This document shows, in pieces, positions 62,715 to 64,000 of a stretch of DNA of 64,000 bases. The stretch is from Prosapia bicincta (Eukaryota > Arthropoda > Insecta > Hemiptera > Cercopidae). The stretch covers positions 334,264,320 to 334,328,319 of the forward strand of contig JBAIZL010000002.1 in the NCBI GenBank assembly GCA_036971475.1, in the 5' to 3' direction. A program made the translations under genes and the position numbers. The stretch's first letter is position 1; each line of letters opens with the position of its first letter. The notes under the pieces are model-generated. The model worked only from the letters and a program-made list of their open reading frames with translations. It was not told the DNA's origin and did no database searches.

Positions 62715-63620
62715 AAAAGTAACTGAAATAGCATTTGCGGACCAGTGCTGTCTGTGTTACTGACATGGGTTGTTTTGTTTGTGTATTGGGTTGTGATGCT
62801 TTTTGCTAGCACTGTTTTGTTCTTGTTGTTTTCTATGATGGCAGGTTTAAATGAACAATGTACAGCTATGAAAATTTGTTTTCTACTCAGTATAAATGCT
62901 GCTGAACATGTTTTAATATTAAAAGTAGCTTACAAAGTTGACACTATAAGAAAAATAGCAAGTGGTGGCTTGGTTCAAAAAATGCAATATGTCGATTATG
63001 AGAAACCTCGTTCTGGATGTCCACCAATCGTCCAAATCGACAAAAATGTTGAAAAAATTCAAGAGATAGTATTCACAGACCCCATCAACAGACAATTGAT
63101 CAACTGTTGGAGAGTAGTGGGTTATCTTGGAGCTCTGTTTATTGAATTTTGTAAGTAGTTTTGGGAATGAAAAGGTTTGCTGTCAAGTTTGTTTATCAAA
63201 GTCTGACTGACAATTAAAAAGAACGTCGAGTTGAAACATGACATGCTTTGAAACTGATCCAGATTTTCTGTCAAAGGTCATTACTGGTAATGAGTCGTGT
63301 TGATTTGGTTTTTTGATGCCAAGGGGGTAGTTTATTCAGAATTTGTTCCTCCAGATCAAACCATCAGTCAAACCTTTCATTTGGCAGTTATAAGAAGATT
63401 GCACAGTGTTCATTAAAAAAAGACCTGATTTTTAGTAGGCAGGAGACAGGTTTTTTCACCCCAACAATGCACCTACATGTACTGCCATCTCCGATAGACA
63501 GTTTTTGGCTAAAAATGGCATGGTTAAGCTGTCCGACATACCTCACTAGCTTCCCCTGGCTTCGTGCGAGATTTTTTTTTCCACCAAGTAGAAAACAAAA
63601 TTTCACAGCTGCATATTGTT
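62715..63620 (+). pseudogene. mariner-type transposase relic in an RBBP6 intron
   Basis: Plus-strand pieces retain GLNEQCTAMKICFLLSINAA, then YEKPRSGCPPIVQIDKNVEK. After frame changes FVPPDQTISQTFHLAVIRRL and the HNAPTCTAI-like block around 63465-63490 follow. These are the Mos1/SETMAR-type HTH, linker and catalytic landmarks. There are several stops and shifts. The hydrophobic leader of the 137-residue frame (62745-62840) is not part of the transposase and is not a membrane protein. Exact ends were not identified. Confidence 0.75.
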
Positions 63621-64000
63621 CACTTTAACCTGTCATCATAGAAATCTAAACAAGAACAAAACGGCACTAGCAAAAATCTCTGCAGATAAACAGAACATGC
63701 CAGATCGACAGCATTGAGTTGCTCGACAGACATGAATATTACACAAGATCTGCCTACAGGATTGCTATTCCTGTTACTTACATTTTGTTACATTATTCTA
63801 ACATTCGTGTTACAATATTTTACTGTATTGTATGGTCACTACTGTATTGTACTGTAGCGACCGCAACACTTGACATCTTGTGGTTACATACAGAAATAGG
63901 TAGTGTATCCTCTCTATCCATCGCTAACAGATAGCGCTCAAATAGTATTGAACTTCGTTGATTTTAGAAAGTTCTAGAGTATTCAACTCACTTTTAGATG
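63621..64000. other. RBBP6 intron, unassigned
   Basis: Nothing recognisable. It may include the 3' part of the mariner relic. The window ends inside this intron. Confidence 0.4.

Noticed and set aside
62745..62840. Hydrophobic leader that could suggest a membrane protein
   Set aside because: It is T-rich DNA in frame with the mariner relic. The transposase similarity starts only after it.

Overview
The window is animal nuclear DNA, most likely from an insect (a hemipteran is possible, but the sequence does not settle it). It is AT-rich, its genes are split by GT-AG introns, and it carries many transposon classes. Two host genes are recognisable. The first is a minus-strand gene for the mitochondrial ribosome-bound peptidyl-tRNA hydrolase mRpL58/ICT1. 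It has five coding exons between 20833 and 44869 that join in phase into a 200-residue protein with the GGQ motif. The second is the 5' end of a plus-strand RBBP6/snama gene, with DWNN-domain exons at 61646-61811 and 62300-62387, which runs off the right edge.

Layout. 1-10480 is AT-rich DNA with relics: a hammerhead-like motif (497-529), LINE/SINE tails (1.9-3.2 kb), a palindromic MITE (2239-2426), a 5'-truncated LINE with a 14-bp target duplication (5208-6480), a near-perfect palindrome (7260-7411) and a mariner N-terminal scrap (10030-10131). 10530-20068 is a 9.5-kb Ty3/gypsy-type LTR retrotransposon with gag, pol and long LTRs. Its U3 regions are almost identical, its U5 regions are not, and its integrase is frameshifted. 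20833-44869 is mRpL58. Intron 4 (12 kb) holds a complete but dead hAT element with an 8-bp target duplication, older hAT debris and five tandem copies of a 989-bp unit. Intron 3 holds a duplicated piece of exon 4, a Penelope-like element and a LINE. Intron 2 holds a second Penelope-like element, a piggyBac pseudogene and a LINE endonuclease piece. 45-57.5 kb is a dense field of inverted and tandem repeats around a 1910-bp Tigger/pogo element whose open reading frame has lost the whole DDE domain. 57557-58983 is a solo LTR of the same family as the complete element. 59-64 kb leads into RBBP6, with a decayed mariner in its second coding intron.

How it fits together. The two host genes appear to be unrelated housekeeping genes on opposite strands. 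Nearly everything else is mobile DNA, much of it nested. The observations most worth checking are the DDE-less but intact Tigger frame, the duplicated mRpL58 exon with an intact splice acceptor, the mosaic LTR, and the repeated hammerhead-like motifs in Penelope-type and foldback repeats. No tRNA, rRNA or CRISPR array was recognised.
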